From: Sinotaia quadrata | Taxonomy: Eukaryota; Mollusca; Gastropoda; Architaenioglossa; Viviparidae | DNA length: 64,000 bases | NCBI GenBank assembly: GCA_028829895.1 | Contig: CM054179.1 | Span: forward strand, 68,030,891 to 68,094,890 | Reading direction: 5' to 3' | Shown: piece after piece, positions 61,466-64,000 of the stretch | Layout: every line of letters begins with the position of its first letter | How positions within the stretch are numbered: position 1 is the first letter of the stretch | The notes under the pieces: model-generated | What the model saw: the letters and a program-made list of their open reading frames with translations, nothing else | Told to the model about the DNA's origin: nothing | Database searches by the model: none | Translations under genes and position numbers: made by a program

Positions 61466-62285
61466 TTGCTACATCAGTTAAAGATTCAGTCAATGATTCG
61501 GAGATACAATAAAATTGGTAGTAGTGATAAGTGATGTCTCAGCTACTGGATTATATTTGTTAACTGAACATTTTATGACTTAAGGAATTATGTTTATTTA
61601 CATATGGCATTTGTGTATATATGTGTGTTTCGTTTGTTAGTTGTACTGTCCGAGCGTTTAGCTGGAGAGTTGCCCTGATTCCGACTGTACAGATCGTCTG
61701 AGAGGGCGTTCACACTACAAGAAACGGGCGCTATCTCACCATGCTTGCTGTGGTATTTAAGTCATCTACACCCCTTTGTCATCTCTGTCATTTGTCATCA
61801 GATATAAATAACCCAACGTAGTAATATATGGCAAAAAGGAAACTATGCAAGGCCACTAGGTATATAAAACATAGTTTGAAATCGAAAAATAACGACATAA
61901 TTCTCTCATAAGAATCCAAACAACTATGAAAGTCTGACCTTTTTAAAGGGAAACTTAATTTAAACTCTATCCCGCTACTAACGAATGAAGACCGGCATGC
62001 AAAGGGCTGGTAGTTCTCATGCGCGTTCTCTTGCTGAAAAGTAAATAGCGAAGCTAGTCAAACTAAGAGCCGGTGAACATAACTTATACTTTAAAACTTT
62101 GCAAATTGAAAATCTTGGCGGTTTGTTTAGGACTTTTGCGCAGTTCAGTAATGACAACAACGAACATCCGGTTGGATTGCTCTATAATTGAAAGTAACCA
62201 TACACTTGCTCGTCTGTATGAGACAGAGCAGGCTACTGAAATTATGCCAGACTGATATGCTAATTATTTTTTTAAACTGTAGGTG
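61466..62285. other. upstream region, nothing recognised
   Basis: Mixed composition; 61640-61760 is less AT-rich but holds no identifiable gene or structured RNA. Confidence 0.4.
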
Positions 62286-62289
62286 TGGT

Positions 62290-62530
62290 GTTTGTATGTG
62301 TATATATGTACGTTTCGTTTTGTTTTTGTGTGTAGGTATGTATATATATATATAATATTATATTTGGATAACAGTGTGTATGTATGTATATATATTATAT
62401 TTGGATAACTGTGTGTAGGTATGTATATATGTACATATATATTATATTTGGATAACTGTGTGTAGGTATGTATATATGTGTATATATATTATATATGGAT
62501 AATTCTGTGTGTGTATATATATATATGAGT
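62290..62530. repeat. about 53-bp AT/GT-rich repeat, about 4 units
   Basis: Units around GTGTGTAGGTATGTATATAT and TATATTTGGATAACTGT. Confidence 0.9.
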
Positions 62531-62892
62531 GTGTAACAGTGTGAGAGAATTTCACGTAAATATATCGCCTCCTGTCGCAATTCCAGCATATGTAATCATG
62601 GTTTTCCTGACATAATCTGGTTGTTATCTGGAGATCTTGCAAAGTACACAATTGATTCCGTCCCGTTAGATATCAAAATTATCAAATTATTCTATACCCA
62701 AGATCCTGTAAAATGCACTACTGATTTCTGCTCTGAAATCTTGTCCGTTCTACTACTGATCTGGTTTTGAATTCAACGTTGGACAAAATTCAGCCCGACT
62801 CAAACGGAGAATGTATGTACGCGAATTTCTATGACCTCACCAAATAACAGTAAGTGAAATCCGAGTTCTGAGGATTGCGTTTCATTAGCGTT

Positions 62893-62978
62893 CATTTTAT
62901 TACATTTTTATACCGATAACTTTCGCCGAGATCAATTTTATTACATTTTTATACCGATAACTTTCGCCGAGATCAATT
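62893..62978. repeat. 43-bp perfect tandem duplication
   Basis: Two identical adjacent copies containing TTTTATACCGATAACTTTCG and CCGAGATCAA. Confidence 0.9.
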
Positions 62979-63156
62979 CATTTGAAATCGAAAAACCAAA
63001 CTGAGTTATTCCCGGCATAGAACTCTATATTGTCTTCGGTACGAAATTAGTACATCGACTTCAACACTCGAGTGAAAGCCAAAACATGACGTCACAAAAA
63101 AACTTTACCTTAGAGAGTATGCGTGTGTGCAGGTCTGTAGTTATAGTGTGCCAGTG

Positions 63157-63177
63157 TGTGCGTGCGTGCGTGCATGC

Positions 63178-63235
<58 letters not shown>
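63157..63235. repeat. GT microsatellite
   Basis: GCGT repeats followed by more than 20 consecutive GT dinucleotides. Confidence 0.95.
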
Positions 63236-63237
<2 letters not shown>

Positions 63238-63484
63238 ATGAATGCACTATCAGTGGCAGACTGTCTGCAAAATTTATGTCTGTTCGAGACAACTGGGCAA
63301 GTTCGTTGACGGCGGTGAGTAATCGGTAAGTGTAATGGAATTTCTTATCAGTCAGGTAAACCCCATGTATGTCAACATTATTTCGCAATGATAACAGCGC
63401 GGTATATAATTAGCCGTTACTTTACTCATTAGACGCGCCCCACGTGGCGAGGTGCCACTAAAATAGGTACAGGTAAAACATTAA

Positions 63485-64000
63485 CGAAACCAAATGAACT
63501 ACCAAACGAAGCCAGACAAACCAACAAACCAAATGAACTACAAAACGAAGCCAGACAAACCAACAAACCAAATAAACTACCAAACGAAGCCCGACAAACC
63601 AACAAACCAAATAAACTACCAAACGAAGCCCGACAAACCAACAAACCAAACGAACTACCAAACGAAGCCAGACAAACCAACAAACCAAATGAACTACCAA
63701 ACGAAGCCAGACAAACCAACAAACCAAATGAACTACCAAACGAAGCCAGACAAAACAACAAACCAAATAAACTACCAAACGAAGCCAGACAAACCAACTA
63801 CCAAACGAAGCCAGACAAACCAACAAACCAAACGAACTACCAAACGAAGCCCGACAAACCAACAAACCAAATGAACTACCAAACGAAGCCAGACAAACCA
63901 ACAAACCAAATGAACTACCAAACGAAGCCAGACAAACCAACAAACCAAATAAACTACCAAACGAAGCCAGACAAAACAACAAACCAAATAAACTACCAAA
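63485..64000. repeat. 39-bp minisatellite, about 13 units, runs off the window
   Basis: Units of AACTACCAAACGAAGCCAGA plus CAAACCAACAAACCAAATG. The 39-bp period keeps frames open on both strands (for example a 13-residue repeat MNYQTKPDKPTNQ on plus), an automatic consequence of a stop-free unit divisible by three. No evidence of translation. Confidence 0.95.

Noticed and set aside
63429..63999. Long leucine/valine-rich minus ORFs and the Q-T-K-P-D-K-P plus ORF
   Set aside because: Automatic consequence of a stop-free 39-bp repeat; open on both strands with the same periodicity.
1..64000. tRNA, rRNA or snRNA genes
   Set aside because: No A/B box pairs, cloverleaf or conserved snRNA sequence noticed by eye; a covariance-model scan would be decisive.

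Overview
The window is AT-rich animal nuclear DNA. It has spliced exons with consensus GT/GC-AG borders, introns up to 8 kb, several classes of DNA transposon, a non-LTR retrotransposon end, a solo LTR and many local minisatellites. The repeat mix and intron-rich gene suggest an invertebrate, plausibly a mollusc or other lophotrochozoan; this assignment is inference and not secure. I saw no bacterial genes, CRISPR array, rRNA or tRNA.

One real gene dominates and runs on the minus strand from the start codon at 59528 to the last visible exon at 7865. It encodes a P5B-type ATPase of the ATP13A2/ATP13A3 family (lysosomal/endosomal polyamine-transporting ATPases). I assembled 27 coding exons by translating each piece and requiring splice phase to match at every junction. 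All 26 junctions agree and no frameshift or stop is present. The result is 3044 coding bases, 1014 codons plus two bases of the next. It covers the N-terminal membrane-associated segment, TM1-2, the A domain (VPGD, TGES), TM3-4 with PPALP, the P/N domains (DKTGTLT, KGSPE, MVTGDN, GDGAND) and TM5-7. The exons for TM8-10 and the C-terminus were not found between 1 and 7864 and probably lie beyond position 1.

Layout from low to high coordinate: 1-7864, 3' intron or flank with a decayed LINE 3' end (about 3445-4558), a roughly 38-bp minisatellite and a small hAT-like MITE. 7865-16604, exons 27-21 with a hAT remnant in intron 24 and, at exon 26, a minisatellite built from copies of that exon's own 5' splice site. 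16605-24946, exons 20-16, with a TIR element of about 3.2 kb in intron 19 that has a pogo/Tigger-like element nested in it. 24947-33192, the largest intron, with minisatellites and a 1.7-kb solo LTR. 33193-48584, exons 15-3, with a piggyBac-like element and a perfect 33-bp-arm hairpin in intron 12 and a duplicated exon-8 fragment in intron 8. 48585-59528, long introns 2 and 1 and the first exon. 59529-64000, 5' UTR/promoter region and upstream DNA ending in a 39-bp minisatellite that runs off the window.

The most notable observation is the exon 26 array. Twelve extra copies of the exon 3' end plus its GTAAGT donor follow the genuine donor, so the spliceosome meets a ladder of near-identical 5' splice sites. 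Two introns use GC-AG ends, one of them splitting the catalytic DKTGT loop.
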